Origin: Actinomycetota bacterium
Lineage (GTDB): Bacteria; Actinomycetota; Acidimicrobiia; IMCC26256; PALSA-610
Assembly (NCBI GenBank): GCA_003134555.1
Contig: PLBO01000145.1
Location: 1 to 64,000, forward strand
Length of the DNA stretch: 64,000 nt
Direction: 5' to 3'
Shown here piece by piece: positions 8,414 to 16,581 of the stretch (its first letter is position 1; each line of letters starts with the position of its first letter). The notes under the pieces were generated by a model, which saw only the letters and a list, made by a program, of their open reading frames with translations, ran no database searches and was not told the origin of the DNA. The position numbers and the translations under genes are program-made.

Positions 8414-9439
8414 ATGCTGCGGGTCGAGGGCGCAGTCGTGCGGTTCGGTGATCGTCGTGCACTCGATCACGTCGACCTCGAGGTCGGGCCCGGGGAGACG
8501 ATCGCAGTCCTGGGGCCGAGCGGTTCGGGCAAGACGACGCTGCTGCGTGCGGTCGCCGGGCTCCAACGTCTCGGGGAGGGATGCATTCGCTGGGGCGACG
8601 ACGATCTGGCCGGCGTTGCCGCGCACGAACGGCATTTCGGGTTGATGTTCCAGGAGTACGCGCTGTTCCCGCACCGTGACGTGGCCGGCAACGTCGAGTT
8701 CGGGCTGCGCATGACGTCGAGCGACCGTGCGGCGCGCGCTCGGCGGGTCGACGAGGTGCTCGATCTGGTCGGGCTCGCCGGTTTCCGCACCCGCCGGGTG
8801 GCCTCACTGTCCGGGGGCGAGCAGCAGCGGGTCGCGCTGGCGCGTGCCCTCGCCGTCTCGCCGCGACTCCTCATGCTCGACGAGCCGCTGGGCGCGCTCG
8901 ATCGGGTCTGGCGCCGTCGCCTCCTCACCGAGATCCGGGCGATCCTCGACCGGGCCGCGCTGCCGGCGCTGTACGTCACCCACGACCACGAGGAGGCGTT
9001 CGCCATCGCGACCCGCGTCGCGATCATGCGCGCCGGCCGCGTCGTGCAGGTGGGCGCGCCGGCCGAGGTGTGGCGCGCGCCGGTCGACGCGTGGACGGCG
9101 ACGTTCCTCGGCTTCGGGCCCATCGTGGCGGCCGAGGTTCGCAATGGGCTGGTGCACACGCCGTGGGGATCGATCGAATGTCGAGTAAATCCGGCGGCGC
9201 GTGCGGTCGAGGCCGTCGTGCGTCCGGATGGGGCGCGCATCGACGATGCGGGGCCGATTCACGCGACGGTCGTTCGCGCGATGTTCACGGGTGCGCGCGT
9301 CGAGCTCGCGGCGGTTGCCGAGTCGGGCCCGCCGTTGATCGTCGTCGTCGCGCCGCACGACGCGCCCGCGGTCGGCGACCGGGTGCGCCTCTCGATCGAT
9401 CCGGACGCACTCCTCGTCTACCCCGATCGGGCAGACTGA
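8414..9439 (+). CDS. thiQ: Thiamine ABC transporter ATP-binding protein
   Basis: A 341-residue ABC ATPase with Walker A GPSGSGKT (34-41), the Q-loop FQEYALFPH, signature LSGGEQQRVALARAL near 132, Walker B LLMLDEPLGALD and switch His in VTHDHEEA. The C-terminal 100 residues are a TOBE-like regulatory region (VEAVVRPDGARI...), longer than enterobacterial ThiQ and closer to FbpC/PotA length. It abuts thiP exactly. Membership in the thiamine operon rests on position under the TPP riboswitch. Confidence 0.9.
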   Translation: MLRVEGAVVRFGDRRALDHVDLEVGPGETIAVLGPSGSGKTTLLRAVAGLQRLGEGCIRWGDDDLAGVAAHERHFGLMFQEYALFPHRDVAGNVEFGLRMTSSDRAARARRVDEVLDLVGLAGFRTRRVASLSGGEQQRVALARALAVSPRLLMLDEPLGALDRVWRRRLLTEIRAILDRAALPALYVTHDHEEAFAIATRVAIMRAGRVVQVGAPAEVWRAPVDAWTATFLGFGPIVAAEVRNGLVHTPWGSIECRVNPAARAVEAVVRPDGARIDDAGPIHATVVRAMFTGARVELAAVAESGPPLIVVVAPHDAPAVGDRVRLSIDPDALLVYPDRAD

Positions 9440-9445
9440 CGGACG

Positions 9446-10075
9446 ATGGCGACCAAGGCTGCGGTCGGGGAAGGCGCGCGTGTGCTCGCCCGTCGCGACC
9501 GTGTGCTGGCGCGCATGCTGCGAGAGCACGGTGTCCCCGAGCTCCATCGTCGGCGGCCGCGTCGACCGCACTTCGCCGAGCTCGCGCGGATGATTTGCTA
9601 CCAGCAGCTGGCGGGCCGGGCCGCGGCGGCGATCCACGGCCGCTTCGAGGCACTGTTCGACGGCACTCCGACGCCCGAGGCCGTCCTCGCGCTGCCCTTC
9701 GAGACCCTCCGGGGCGTCGGCCTGTCGAACGCGAAGGCGACGTCGATCCGCGATCTCGCGGAGAAGGTGGAACAAGGGTTCGTCGAGCTCGATCGCGTTG
9801 CGCGGCTGCCGGACGACGAAGTCGTGCGCGAGCTCGTGTTGGTGCGCGGCATCGGCGAGTGGACGGCGCACATGTTCTTGATGTTCCAGATGGGACGACT
9901 CGACGTCTGGCCGGTCCTCGACTTCGGGGTCCGTAGCGGCTTCGCCCGCATGTACGAGCTCGAGGCGATGCCGACGCCGAAGCAACTGGCCGCCGAGGGC
10001 GACCGGTTCAAACCGTACCGTTCGCTCGTCGCGTGGTACTGCTGGCGAGCGGCCGACACCGTCACGCCCGACTGA
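9446..10075 (+). CDS. DNA-3-methyladenine glycosylase II-like (AlkA family, HhH-GPD)
   Basis: A 209-residue HhH-GPD base-excision glycosylase. The fold markers are MICYQQLAGRAAAAIHGRF, the helix-hairpin-helix LVRGIGEWTAHMFLMF and the catalytic-type Asp in DVWPVLDFGVRSGF. It lacks the N-terminal domain of E. coli AlkA, as is common in short bacterial AlkA homologues. It should excise alkylated purines. It lies 6 bp behind thiQ, so it is probably transcribed with the thiamine operon, though it has no known link to thiamine. Confidence 0.87.
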   Translation: MATKAAVGEGARVLARRDRVLARMLREHGVPELHRRRPRRPHFAELARMICYQQLAGRAAAAIHGRFEALFDGTPTPEAVLALPFETLRGVGLSNAKATSIRDLAEKVEQGFVELDRVARLPDDEVVRELVLVRGIGEWTAHMFLMFQMGRLDVWPVLDFGVRSGFARMYELEAMPTPKQLAAEGDRFKPYRSLVAWYCWRAADTVTPD

Positions 10076-10115
10076 GCGCGGTCAAGTCGGCCGACAAACC
10101 GTCGATGACCTTGCG

Positions 10116-10571
10116 ATGGAGCGTTCTCGCGCGCAGAAACGCAGGTGGCGGGCTTGGCGCGCCTGCGCCGGGCTACTCGGTTTCGCCGCTCTGTGCATCG
10201 GCGCGCTGGTGCTCGGTGGGTCGCCCGGCGGATCGCGGCCGGTCAAGTTGACGAGCCATCAGCAACCCGAACCGACCACCGTGGGCAGCACGAGGTCGAT
10301 TCCCGCCGCGACGACCACGACGAAGACGACGACCGCTTCGAGCACATCGTCGACCGTGCCGGTGTCGGTCTCGACCGTGCCGCCGACGACCGCGGCGACG
10401 AGCCCCACCACGATGGCCCCCGCGCCGCCGACGATTGCCTCGACCGCGCCGCGTCGGCTCCCGCCGCCGACAACGCGACCGCCGTCGACGTCGACAACGG
10501 TCGGTCCGGTCATCCCGACGACGCTTCCGACGGTGACCACGACCAGCGCGCCGTCACCACCGACGACCTGA
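10116..10571 (+). CDS. Small membrane-anchored or secreted Thr/Pro/Ser-rich protein
   Basis: A 151-residue protein that I cannot assign to a family. A very basic N-terminus (MERSRAQKRRWRAWR) precedes one hydrophobic segment (ACAGLLGFAALCIGALVLGG), giving a signal anchor. Everything after about residue 55 is low-complexity Thr/Pro/Ser/Val typical of an extracellular, possibly O-mannosylated, linker. There is no globular domain. It sits 41 bp after the AlkA gene and converges on the HAD gene. Low-complexity composition means the gene call is moderate rather than certain. Confidence 0.55.
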   Translation: MERSRAQKRRWRAWRACAGLLGFAALCIGALVLGGSPGGSRPVKLTSHQQPEPTTVGSTRSIPAATTTTKTTTASSTSSTVPVSVSTVPPTTAATSPTTMAPAPPTIASTAPRRLPPPTTRPPSTSTTVGPVIPTTLPTVTTTSAPSPPTT

Positions 10572-10594
10572 TCACTCGTCCGCGCCGCGATGGG

Positions 10595-11272
10595 CTAGCC
10601 GTCTCGCGCGCCGACCATGCGGGTCACGACGTCGAGCCCTCGCGTGGTGGGCACGGCGGGAGGCGACGGGAGGATGAATGTCGCGATCCCGACGTCGACC
10701 GCGGCGCCGTCGTGCGAACAACGGTCGCCGACCATCAGCGTCTGCTCCGGGCGAACCGCGAGGAGGTCGAGAGCAATCAGAAACATTCTCGGGTCGGGCT
10801 TCTGACATCCGTGCTCGAACGACAGCACGTACGCGTCGATCCAGCCGGCGACGCCTTGGCTCTCCAGCAGTTGCCGGAGGTCGATATGGATGTCGCTCAC
10901 GACCGCGATCTTGACGTTCTGCGCCTTGAGCGCGGCGAGGGTTTCGGCGACGTCCGGGTAGAGAGGCCGGTGGTCCGGGTCGCCGTCGAAGTGGTAGAGC
11001 GCGTCCGCGAGCTCGGCATCGAGACCGGCTCGTTCGAACCACAACAGGTTGGCGGCACGATGACGCTCGGCCGACGTGTCCTCGTACCGGAGCACCTCCA
11101 CGACATCGGGACGGTGGGCCGCTTCGTCGAGACTGACGAGCATCGCCTCGATCGTCTCCTCGGCGACGTCTCTGTTCACCAACTGCAACGCGCGTACGAG
11201 GCGATCGGCGGGTGACGGATCGTGGACGAGCGTGCCGCTCCAGTCGAACAGCACAGCCTCGTAAGCCGACAT
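10595..11272 (-). CDS. HAD superfamily hydrolase
   Basis: A 225-residue HAD phosphatase. Motif I is LFDWSGTLVHDPS near the N-terminus, motif II the Ser in IAVVSDIH, motif III the Lys in GCQKPDPRMF, and motif IV MVGDRCSHDG. The helical cap between motifs I and II makes it a subfamily I member like phosphoglycolate phosphatase. The track start at 11440 lies inside the neighbouring DUF1003 gene; ATG 11272 starts right before the beta-strand carrying motif I. It follows the DUF1003 gene by 22 bp on the same strand. Substrate unknown. Confidence 0.85.
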   Translation of the reverse strand: MSAYEAVLFDWSGTLVHDPSPADRLVRALQLVNRDVAEETIEAMLVSLDEAAHRPDVVEVLRYEDTSAERHRAANLLWFERAGLDAELADALYHFDGDPDHRPLYPDVAETLAALKAQNVKIAVVSDIHIDLRQLLESQGVAGWIDAYVLSFEHGCQKPDPRMFLIALDLLAVRPEQTLMVGDRCSHDGAAVDVGIATFILPSPPAVPTTRGLDVVTRMVGARDG

Positions 11273-11294
11273 TTCGAAAGGTTGGCACACCACG

Positions 11295-11825
11295 TCACCC
11301 TGGGTGGTCGAATTGCGAGCGCGCACCGGAGATGGCTTGGCGGACGACGTCTTCAACGTGTTCGACGTCGATGCCGAGTGCCTCGCCGATGTGCACCGAC
11401 CAGATCTCCGAGCGCAGGTTGGTCTCGAAGTCGATGTCACTGCGAATGTCGGCCCGGCGGCCCTGGCGATTCTGGGTCACCATCACGAACGTCGCCAGGA
11501 AGATCGCCTCGAGGCTCACCACCATCGTCAACAATCCGAACGGGAACTTGTCGAACTCTCGCGCAACACCGAGTGCGCCGACGTTTACGGCAATCCATAC
11601 CGCGAACCATGCAGTGTGGATATAGACGAATCTGAGCGATCCTGCGAACGAGGTGATCCGGTCGGCCGCCCGATCCTGCGCGCGCATGAGCCCTCGTAGG
11701 AGCGCATTCTCGCTGCGCACGTGGTAGTGATCGATCTTGTAGAGGTTGCCGTCTTCGACGCCGTCCGCGCGATCGATGACGCGGCACGCGGGGCAAGTGA
11801 TCGGAGTGTTGGTCGTCATGCCCAT
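11295..11825 (-). CDS. DUF1003 family membrane protein
   Basis: A 176-residue protein with a Cys-pair near the N-terminus (CPACRVID), a cytosolic stretch, and two adjacent membrane segments (FVYIHTAWFAVWIAVNV and LLTMVVSLEAIFLATFVMV) followed by NRQGRRADIRSDIDFETNL, the core signature of DUF1003. Members are widespread and uncharacterised. It can start at the first or second Met (MGMTTN). It is the upstream member of a minus-strand pair with the HAD phosphatase. Confidence 0.85.
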   Translation of the reverse strand: MGMTTNTPITCPACRVIDRADGVEDGNLYKIDHYHVRSENALLRGLMRAQDRAADRITSFAGSLRFVYIHTAWFAVWIAVNVGALGVAREFDKFPFGLLTMVVSLEAIFLATFVMVTQNRQGRRADIRSDIDFETNLRSEIWSVHIGEALGIDVEHVEDVVRQAISGARSQFDHPG

Positions 11826-11855
11826 ACCGTTGCACGGTCGCGCCGCGGAGTGGGG

Positions 11856-12578
11856 TCAGGCGATATACGCGCATGCGCGAATCGCGGCCTCGGCCGCGGT
11901 TCGCGTGGCGAGCGCGGCATTCTCCGCCATCTGCGCGAGCAGCGGCAGGCGTTCGGGATGCTCGGCGACGTACTTCTCGATCGCCGCGGGGTTCGGCGTG
12001 CCGTCCTGGTTGCTGAGGTGGAACACCTCCTCGTCGACAGTGCCGTCGTTCGCCCGGTCGGAGATCACGCGGAACACCGACCACGGGATCCCGCGGGACT
12101 CGCAGCACTCGGCGATGGCCGCCGTCTCCATGTCGAGCGAAACGACGCCTTGGGCGCGAAGTTGCGCCAGGTCGTCGAGGTTGGTGGTGAGTCCGTTGGT
12201 GGTCCACATGGTTCCGTGCGGTACACCGTCACCGAGTTGCGTCGGGCGGTGCTCGCTCCCGGTCTCGCTGTTCACCACGACCTCCGGCAGGACGAGCGCG
12301 CCGATCGGAGTCTCGCTCTCGAGCGCGCCGGTGATTCCGACGACGAGCACCCAACGCACGGCCACCGCGTCGAGGAGGCGCGCCGTTGCTTCGGTTGCGA
12401 GCTTGGTTCCCATCCCGGTGACGATGGCGACGACCTCGCGGCCATCGAGCGTTCCGGTGTGCATCATCGTGCCGTTCACCTCGATCTCGGCGAGCGAGAG
12501 CAGGCGCACCAGCGGCGCAAGCTCGATCGGCATCGCACAGATGAAGGCGATCGGTTCGTTGCCTGATTGCGTGTTCAC
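11856..12578 (-). CDS. MTA/SAH nucleosidase-like phosphorylase-superfamily protein
   Basis: A 240-residue member of the nucleoside phosphorylase superfamily, most like 5'-methylthioadenosine/S-adenosylhomocysteine nucleosidase. The start FICAMPIELAPLVRLL, the VVAIVTGMGTKLATEAT loop and the SLDMETAAIAE segment, which supplies substrate-binding Glu/Asp, are visible. Catalytic action would release the purine base from MTA or SAH. The longer track start (12818) gives a low-quality basic N-terminus, so I chose GTG 12578. A SAM-dependent methyltransferase lies immediately upstream on the same strand, whose by-product SAH this enzyme could recycle; that link is inference. Confidence 0.8.
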   Translation of the reverse strand: MNTQSGNEPIAFICAMPIELAPLVRLLSLAEIEVNGTMMHTGTLDGREVVAIVTGMGTKLATEATARLLDAVAVRWVLVVGITGALESETPIGALVLPEVVVNSETGSEHRPTQLGDGVPHGTMWTTNGLTTNLDDLAQLRAQGVVSLDMETAAIAECCESRGIPWSVFRVISDRANDGTVDEEVFHLSNQDGTPNPAAIEKYVAEHPERLPLLAQMAENAALATRTAAEAAIRACAYIA

Positions 12579-12718
12579 GCGCCCAGCTTGCCGGACGTGG
12601 CCGCGTTCAGGCGAAGAGCGACGATTGCCGACGAGGCTTCTGCTCGATAGCGGTGCATGTCTATGGCTGCTCGATCCCGAGGGGAATGAGTTCTGCGTGT
12701 GCGCGCTGTTCGCGAGAT

Positions 12719-13558
12719 CTAGCCGCGCCCATGCTTGCGGTGCCCGATCCGGCGCGCGGCGGAGCCGGCCGCGCGCCGCCAGCGTTGCGATCGTGGAGAC
12801 CCTCGTCGGTCGGACCACATGAGGAATGGGCGTGCGACGACATCGTCGGTGTCGACGCTATATCGAACAGTGGGTGCATCGCTGCGTAGGAAGAAGAACA
12901 CGTCGAACGCGAAGTACACCGGGCGATCGAACTCGACGAGCGGCTTCGGTCCATGAATGGATTCGTCGTAGAGGCCGTACTCGCCGCGCGCCTGCGCGGG
13001 CTTGCGCTGATTCGATGGTGCCGAAGCCGGCAAGATCGTCGGGTCATACGAATCGAGCGCACGCTTCAGCGGCCGAACCGTGAAGTCGTAGACGCCGTTG
13101 CGAGCCGCCATCGCCACGAACTCGTCGAGCCGGACGGGCGCGGTGTGTACGCCGGGCCAATCGTTCCAGTACTGCTTCAGCTTCAACGACGAGAGGTATT
13201 CGTCGTGTTCGAACGAAGGGTGACGGATGTACACCGCGTGGGACGCGATCGCACAAGCTCGATCGAATACCTCCTCCACGGCCGCCAGCGACGGAAGGTG
13301 CTCCAGCACGTTGTCGAACAGGACGACCTTGACCGCGGGAAACGCCTGCGGATCGAGCTGAGTGAAATCGGCCTCGTACACGGGAAGGCCTGCGGCCTGC
13401 GCCTGAGCGACCTTGGCGGGGTTCACTTCGATGCCCAACGGATGGTGCACGCCGAATCGACGCGCTTCATCCAGGAGTCTCTTGCCCCGTCCCGCCCCCA
13501 GATCGAGGAGTTCGGCGGTCGCGCACAGCGATCGATCGAGTGGTCGCACGTCCGTCAT
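12719..13558 (-). CDS. SAM-dependent methyltransferase (class I fold)
   Basis: A 279-residue protein with the SAM-binding glycine motif LLDLGAGRGKRLL at about 18-30, an acidic second-strand end (LGIEVNPAKVAQA), EADFTQLD, and a post-III like segment VVLFDNVLEHLPSLAAVEE. The family DNVLEHL motif is typical of methyltransferases of small molecules or sugars. The C-terminus is unusually basic (RRGSPRSQRWRRAAG) and may be an extension. Target unknown. It is followed on the same strand by the nucleosidase. Confidence 0.75.
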   Translation of the reverse strand: MTDVRPLDRSLCATAELLDLGAGRGKRLLDEARRFGVHHPLGIEVNPAKVAQAQAAGLPVYEADFTQLDPQAFPAVKVVLFDNVLEHLPSLAAVEEVFDRACAIASHAVYIRHPSFEHDEYLSSLKLKQYWNDWPGVHTAPVRLDEFVAMAARNGVYDFTVRPLKRALDSYDPTILPASAPSNQRKPAQARGEYGLYDESIHGPKPLVEFDRPVYFAFDVFFFLRSDAPTVRYSVDTDDVVARPFLMWSDRRGSPRSQRWRRAAGSAARRIGHRKHGRG

Positions 13559-13603
13559 CGGTCCTCCGGAGCGACGATACCCGACCCGTCCGATACCGGC
13601 TGA

Positions 13604-14764
13604 CTATGCGATCGCGCCGTCGGATTTCAGCTGCGCGATCTCCGGACGGTCGAATCCCCACTCGGCGAGTGCGGTGTCGGTGTGCGCTCCGGGCTTCACG
13701 GGTGCTCCCTGTACGGCGGTCGTCGTGCGGCTGAACCGGGGCGCGGGTGCGGGATGCGGCGCGCCCTCGACGTCGACGAACATCTGACGGGCCACGTTGT
13801 GCGGATGCGTGCGGGCCTCCGACATGGGCAGTACGGGCGCGAAGCACACCTCGTCCGCCGCGAAGAACGCGACCCAGTCGTCGCGCGTCTTGGTGCTGAA
13901 CAACGACGCCAGACGGAGCTTCAGCGCCGGCCACTGAGTCGTGTCCATCTGTTGTGCCGGGTCGAGGTCGTCGAAGCCGAGCGGGCCGACCAGCCGGAGC
14001 AGGTTCGCGTAGAACTTTGGCTCGTACGCGGCGAGCGACACGTAGCCGCCGTCCGCAGTCTCGTACACGTTGTAGAAGTGGGCGCCGCCGTCGAGCAGGT
14101 TGGTGCCGCGCGGACCCCAAACGCCCATCGCGTCGAGCCCGAAGAAGATGCTCATGAGCTGGGCGCTGCCATCGATCATCGCCGCGTCGACGACCTGACC
14201 TTCGTTGGATCTGCCGCGCTCCACCAGCGCGGCGAGGATGCCCATCACGACGAGCGAACCGCCGCCGCCGAAATCGGCGAGCAGGTTGATGGGCGGCACG
14301 GGCGCGTGGCCTTCCGGACCGAGATGCCACAGAACGCCGGCGACGGAGAGGTAGTTGACGTCGTGGCCGACATCGCCCGCGAGCGGACCGCTCTGGCCCC
14401 AGCCCGTCATCCGGGCGTATACGAGACGAGTGTTCCGCCCGCGGCACTGTTCCGGCCCGACGCCGAGCCGTTCGGCGACGCCGGGACGGAAGCCTTCGAG
14501 CAACACGTCGGCGCGCTCACACAACCGCAGCACGACGTCGGCGCCGCCCGGGTGTTTGAGGTCGACTCCCACGCTGCGGCGCCCGCGGTCGATCACCGAA
14601 TACGGCGACGCGTTTCCTCCGGCGACCGACCGTCCGCTCGCGACGTCGGTCGCCCGATCGACGCGCAACACCTCGGCGCCCAGGTCGGAGAGCAACATTC
14701 CGGCGAACTGCACCGGACCGATGTTCGGCAGCTCGATCACCTTGATGCCGTCGAGCGGCCCCAT
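13604..14764 (-). CDS. mcr: Alpha-methylacyl-CoA racemase
   Basis: A 386-residue CaiB/BaiF-fold protein that belongs to the racemase branch. The two catalytic elements of AMACR/MCR are present: the His-Asp motif GHDVNYLSVAG and the Asp in NLLADFGGGG. Racemases of this family interconvert 2R and 2S alpha-methylacyl-CoAs, needed before beta-oxidation of cholesterol side chains or methyl-branched acids. It is the last gene of a minus-strand operon behind three amidohydrolase paralogues, with a 24-bp gap. The steroid connection is supported by the KstR-like locus 10 kb away but no box is seen here. Confidence 0.9.
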   Translation of the reverse strand: MGPLDGIKVIELPNIGPVQFAGMLLSDLGAEVLRVDRATDVASGRSVAGGNASPYSVIDRGRRSVGVDLKHPGGADVVLRLCERADVLLEGFRPGVAERLGVGPEQCRGRNTRLVYARMTGWGQSGPLAGDVGHDVNYLSVAGVLWHLGPEGHAPVPPINLLADFGGGGSLVVMGILAALVERGRSNEGQVVDAAMIDGSAQLMSIFFGLDAMGVWGPRGTNLLDGGAHFYNVYETADGGYVSLAAYEPKFYANLLRLVGPLGFDDLDPAQQMDTTQWPALKLRLASLFSTKTRDDWVAFFAADEVCFAPVLPMSEARTHPHNVARQMFVDVEGAPHPAPAPRFSRTTTAVQGAPVKPGAHTDTALAEWGFDRPEIAQLKSDGAIA

Positions 14765-14788
14765 GAGTCTCCCGTCGCTTCCGGACCG

Positions 14789-15673
14789 TTACAGCTTGAG
14801 CAGCCGCGCCGCGTTCTCGTAGAGGAACTTGGGCCACACGTGGTCGCGGAACGGTACGTGCGGCAGCTCGGCGAAAATCCGGTCGATGTCGAGGCCCATC
14901 GGGTAGTAGCCCGCGTAGATGATCTTGTCGGCGCCGCGTGTGTTCGCGAAGTCGATGATGTCCTTGTTGTAGTGCTTGGGCGCGAACGCAGAAGTGGAGT
15001 AGTGGAGGTTCGGCCACTTGAGCAGGAGCTTCACCATCAACTGCGTCCATGGCTCGCCGCCGTGGCGCGTGATGATCTTCAGCTCGGGGAAGAACCAGCA
15101 CACCTCGTCGAGCAGCCCGACTTCCTGGGGCGCGAAGCGAATCCGCGGCCCCGGCACACCTGCGTACACGAAGATCGGGATGTCGAGCTCGATGCACTTC
15201 GAATAGATCGGATACATCTTCTTGTCGTTCAGGGGTACCTGTGGGATGAGCCCGGTGCCCCAGCAGTTGGTCGCCCGGGCACCGTGCACGCGCACGTCCT
15301 CCTCGAGCTTGCGCACGGCGTCCATGCCCTGGTTCGGGTCGGTGTTGGTCGACGCGACGAAACGGTCGGGATAACGCTCGAGCGCGATCTTCGCATTGCC
15401 GTCGACCGCCATCCCCGTCAGCGCCTTGGAGATGCCGTGCTGGTTCATCTTCTCGATCAGCATCTCGACTGGGTCGTCGACGCGGTCGTAGTGGGGCACC
15501 CCTTTGAACATGTACTGCGCGGGGAACTCCCACTCCTGGCTGTCGGAATCGTGCGTCTGCTTACGGATGAAGTCGTAGTGCTTGGCCTGCTCTTCGCGCG
15601 GCGCCGGGAAACCGATCATCGTGTCGATGACCCCTACCTCCGCCCGAGCCTTCTCGAACGCTTCGCTACTCAT
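14789..15673 (-). CDS. Amidohydrolase-2 family protein, paralogue 3 of 3
   Basis: A 294-residue TIM-barrel protein of the amidohydrolase-2 (PF04909-like) family. It starts with VIDTMIGFP where metal-dependent relatives have a D-x-H-x-H motif, and near residues 254-260 has YAGYYPMG in place of the usual GSDYP, so both the N-terminal His pair and the C-terminal Asp are absent. The barrel His in ITRHGGEPW is kept. It is about 55-60 percent alike by eye to its two upstream neighbours and overlaps the middle one by 4 nt. Function is unknown; decarboxylase or hydrolase activity cannot be assumed. Confidence 0.82.
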   Translation of the reverse strand: MSSEAFEKARAEVGVIDTMIGFPAPREEQAKHYDFIRKQTHDSDSQEWEFPAQYMFKGVPHYDRVDDPVEMLIEKMNQHGISKALTGMAVDGNAKIALERYPDRFVASTNTDPNQGMDAVRKLEEDVRVHGARATNCWGTGLIPQVPLNDKKMYPIYSKCIELDIPIFVYAGVPGPRIRFAPQEVGLLDEVCWFFPELKIITRHGGEPWTQLMVKLLLKWPNLHYSTSAFAPKHYNKDIIDFANTRGADKIIYAGYYPMGLDIDRIFAELPHVPFRDHVWPKFLYENAARLLKL

Positions 15674-16581
15674 TGGGTCGGCACCTTCTTCTCCGGAAGC
15701 TTGAACACTCGTTGCGCGTTCTCCCGCAGGAACTTGGGCCACACGTGATCGCGGAACGGGACCTCGGGCATCTCGTTGAAGATGCGTTCGTAGGTGAGGC
15801 CGGCCGGGAAATAGCCCGAGAAGATCACCTTGTCGGCACCGCGCGTGTTGCCGAAGTCGATGATGTCCTTCGGGTAGTACTTCGGTGCGAAGGCGGTGGT
15901 CGAGTAGTGCAGGTTCGGCCACTTGAGGAGCAGCTTCACGGCCAGCGCGGTCCACGGTTCGCAGCCGTGGCGCGTCACGAACGTCAGCTCGGGGAAGAAC
16001 CAGCAGACCTCGTCGATGAGCGCGACTTCCTGCGGCGCGAACTGGAGTCGAGGACCGGGGACGCCGGCCGTCGAACAGAACGCGACGTCGACCTCGATGC
16101 ACTTCGCGTAGATCGGGTAGAACATCTTGTCGTTGAGCGCGACCTGCGGGTACAAGCCGGATGGGAACGCGCCGACGGCCTTCAGATCGAACTCGTTCGC
16201 GTAGCGGTCGATCTTGCGCACTGCCTCCATGCCCTCGTTCGGGTCGATGCTGATGCTCGCGAAGAAGTGGTCGGGGAGGTCGCGTACCGCGCGTTGCCCG
16301 ATCTCGTCCTCGACGCCGACGATCGCCTGCGTGATGCCGTGCCGTTGGTGTTCGAGGAAGAGCATCTCGACGGGGTCGCCCATGTCGTCCGACTCCCACT
16401 TCGGCACGTTCTTGAACATGTAGCCCGCCGGGAACTCGAGCTCTCCTTCCTTGGTCGCCGAGTCGTGGCTCCCTTTGCGAATGAATTCGTAGAACTCGAA
16501 CATGTCTTCGCGCGACTTCGGAAATCCAACCGCCGTGTCGACTACTCCGCCGGCCCGCGCCGTCTCGAAAGCATTACTCAC
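15670..16581 (-). CDS. Amidohydrolase-2 family protein, paralogue 2 of 3
   Basis: A 303-residue paralogue of the flanking genes. The N-terminus reads VVDTAVGFPKSRED, again without HxH; the barrel His is in VTRHGCEPW and the last strand reads KVIFSGYFPAG instead of a GSD motif. Conserved blocks with its neighbours are PQVALNDKMFYPIYAKCIE, AGVPGPRLQFAPQE and PFRDHVWPKFLRENA. The GTG start at 16581 overlaps the first paralogue's stop by 4 nt, and its own stop overlaps the third paralogue's ATG, so the three are translated as a coupled set. Confidence 0.82.
   Translation of the reverse strand: MSNAFETARAGGVVDTAVGFPKSREDMFEFYEFIRKGSHDSATKEGELEFPAGYMFKNVPKWESDDMGDPVEMLFLEHQRHGITQAIVGVEDEIGQRAVRDLPDHFFASISIDPNEGMEAVRKIDRYANEFDLKAVGAFPSGLYPQVALNDKMFYPIYAKCIEVDVAFCSTAGVPGPRLQFAPQEVALIDEVCWFFPELTFVTRHGCEPWTALAVKLLLKWPNLHYSTTAFAPKYYPKDIIDFGNTRGADKVIFSGYFPAGLTYERIFNEMPEVPFRDHVWPKFLRENAQRVFKLPEKKVPTQ

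Noticed and set aside
10145-11215. A 356-residue plus-strand ORF rich in Asp and Arg
   Set aside because: It is another frame of the Thr/Pro-rich gene and the antisense of the HAD gene.
13682-15748. A 688-residue plus-strand ORF
   Set aside because: Antisense to the racemase and amidohydrolase genes, whose family motifs are clear on the minus strand.
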